A DNA stretch of 5,547 nucleotides from JALYNX01 sp964608055 (lineage in GTDB: Bacteria > Actinomycetota > Acidimicrobiia > Spongiisociales > ZC4RG35): contig CAZSMJ010000135.1 of the NCBI GenBank assembly GCA_964608055.1, positions 1-5,547 on the forward strand, written 5' to 3'. The notes under the pieces are model-generated. The model was given only the letters and a program-made list of their open reading frames with translations, was not told where the DNA came from and did no database searches. This document shows positions 4,893 to 5,547 of the stretch, in pieces. The position numbers and the translations under genes were made by a program. Within the stretch, counting starts at the first letter, position 1; every line of letters begins with the position of its first letter.

Positions 4893-5547
4893 CCGCCGCT
4901 CACCGTCACGGCCCTGGGTGGGGGGAACTCTGAGAGGAGGTCTGAGACCGCTACCTGAATTAGCTCTTCGGGATGGGGAAGACCGTGGAGTTCGAACCTG
5001 CCGAGACTCACAAGTTCCACTTCTGGAACTAGCTCGCTCAACGCCTCCCGGGTCGCTCCGGACATGAGGATCTGGCCTCCATGGCCGGCGTTGCACACCC
5101 GGGCGGCGGTGTTGACCGGCAGCCCCACGTACCCGGTCTCGGTGCGGGCCGGGCTTCCGCTGTGGAGGCCGATCCGAACCCGAACCTGCTCCCCGTGCGG
5201 CCAGAGCTGATCCCGCAGTGAGCGCTGGATCTCCAGCGCCGCCGCCAGGGCCGCGGAGGCGTGGGCGAAAGCGGCGAAGAAGTCATCGGCACGGGCGTCG
5301 ACCTCGTAGCCATGATTCCGCTCGACCGCTTCCCGGATGATCGTCTGCACTCCGCCCAGAACCCCGGAATAGCCGTCCCCAAGGCGATGGACGAGGTCCG
5401 TCGAGCCCTCCATATCGGTGAGGAGGAAGGTGACCAGACCGGAGGGAAGATCAGCCCGCCCTTCGTCACCGGCGGCTGCCTTCAACTGGCGGGCCACGAA
5501 CCCGATCGGAGCGATGCCGTATTTGGTTGCAGCCGTCAACAGCTTTC
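4889..5547 (-). CDS. Class III adenylate/guanylate cyclase-domain protein (N-terminus probably beyond window edge)
   Basis: The frame is open to the right edge. The first possible start inside the window is a TTG at 5537-5539 without a visible Shine-Dalgarno sequence, and the preceding codons (AAG CTG) are also open, so the true start is probably outside. Numbered from that TTG, the class III cyclase domain covers about 34-195: VTFLLTDMEGST at 36-47 holds the first metal-binding Asp42; VDARADDFF at 80-88 holds the second, Asp85; RIGLHSG is at 122-128; GYVGLPVNTAAR at 136-147 has the transition-state pair Asn143 and Arg147; AGHGGQI follows at 151-157. The domain ends in LHGLPHPEELIQV and a short FPPPRA-containing tail, so nothing is fused C-terminally. 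The substrate-specifying Lys is replaced by Asp81 and the purine-binding Asp by Gly136, a pattern I recall from some mycobacterial-type cyclase homologues with uncertain activity. The expected reaction would be cAMP (or cGMP) formation. The 30 residues before the domain are Ala-rich and unassigned. Confidence 0.85.
   Translation of the reverse strand, partial: KLLTAATKYGIAPIGFVARQLKAAAGDEGRADLPSGLVTFLLTDMEGSTDLVHRLGDGYSGVLGGVQTIIREAVERNHGYEVDARADDFFAAFAHASAALAAALEIQRSLRDQLWPHGEQVRVRIGLHSGSPARTETGYVGLPVNTAARVCNAGHGGQILMSGATREALSELVPEVELVSLGRFELHGLPHPEELIQVAVSDLLSEFPPPRAVTVSGG

Overview
This is a GC-rich, gene-dense stretch that looks like a chromosomal segment of an actinobacterium. The pointers are a CorA of the actinobacterial sequence type, a cytoplasmic sulfite-oxidase-like protein without a Tat signal, a class III cyclase domain with the GYVG/AGHGGQ style of motifs, and a secreted serine hydrolase carrying SLH-like repeats. 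The last feature makes me think of Acidimicrobiia or a relative, but that is inference from protein style, not from a marker gene. I see no mobile element, tRNA, rRNA, CRISPR array, tandem repeat array or plasmid/phage hallmark.

Layout: six protein-coding genes, five on the minus strand and one on the plus strand. Reading the minus strand from right to left: (i) a class III nucleotide cyclase-domain protein whose N-terminus probably lies beyond the right edge (4889-5547); (ii) a secreted SLH/beta-lactamase-fold serine hydrolase (3110-4423); (iii) zwf, glucose-6-phosphate dehydrogenase (1619-3100); (iv) corA, a Mg2+/Co2+ channel (623-1609); (v) after 112 bp, the first 170 codons of a molybdopterin-dependent sulfite-oxidase-like protein that runs off the left edge (1-510). 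The only plus-strand gene is a 139-residue conserved-looking protein of unknown function (4473-4892). It is divergent from the hydrolase and convergent with the cyclase.

The hydrolase, zwf and corA form one probable transcription unit. Each junction is a single stop codon plus exactly 9 nt, all three are in the same reading frame, and neither internal start has a recognisable Shine-Dalgarno sequence. The hydrolase itself appears to be leaderless: a GATAAT -10-like hexamer sits 6 nt upstream of its ATG. In contrast, the plus-strand gene and the sulfite-oxidase-like gene have clear Shine-Dalgarno sequences.

The genes make no obvious single pathway: Zwf supplies NADPH and pentose phosphates, CorA brings in the divalent cation used with phosphorylated metabolites, and the hydrolase is extracytoplasmic and possibly cell-wall directed. 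No clearly new multi-gene system is visible. The best leads are the SLH-serine hydrolase with non-canonical active-site motifs, the degenerate substrate-binding residues in the cyclase domain, and the compact in-frame operon without Shine-Dalgarno sequences.
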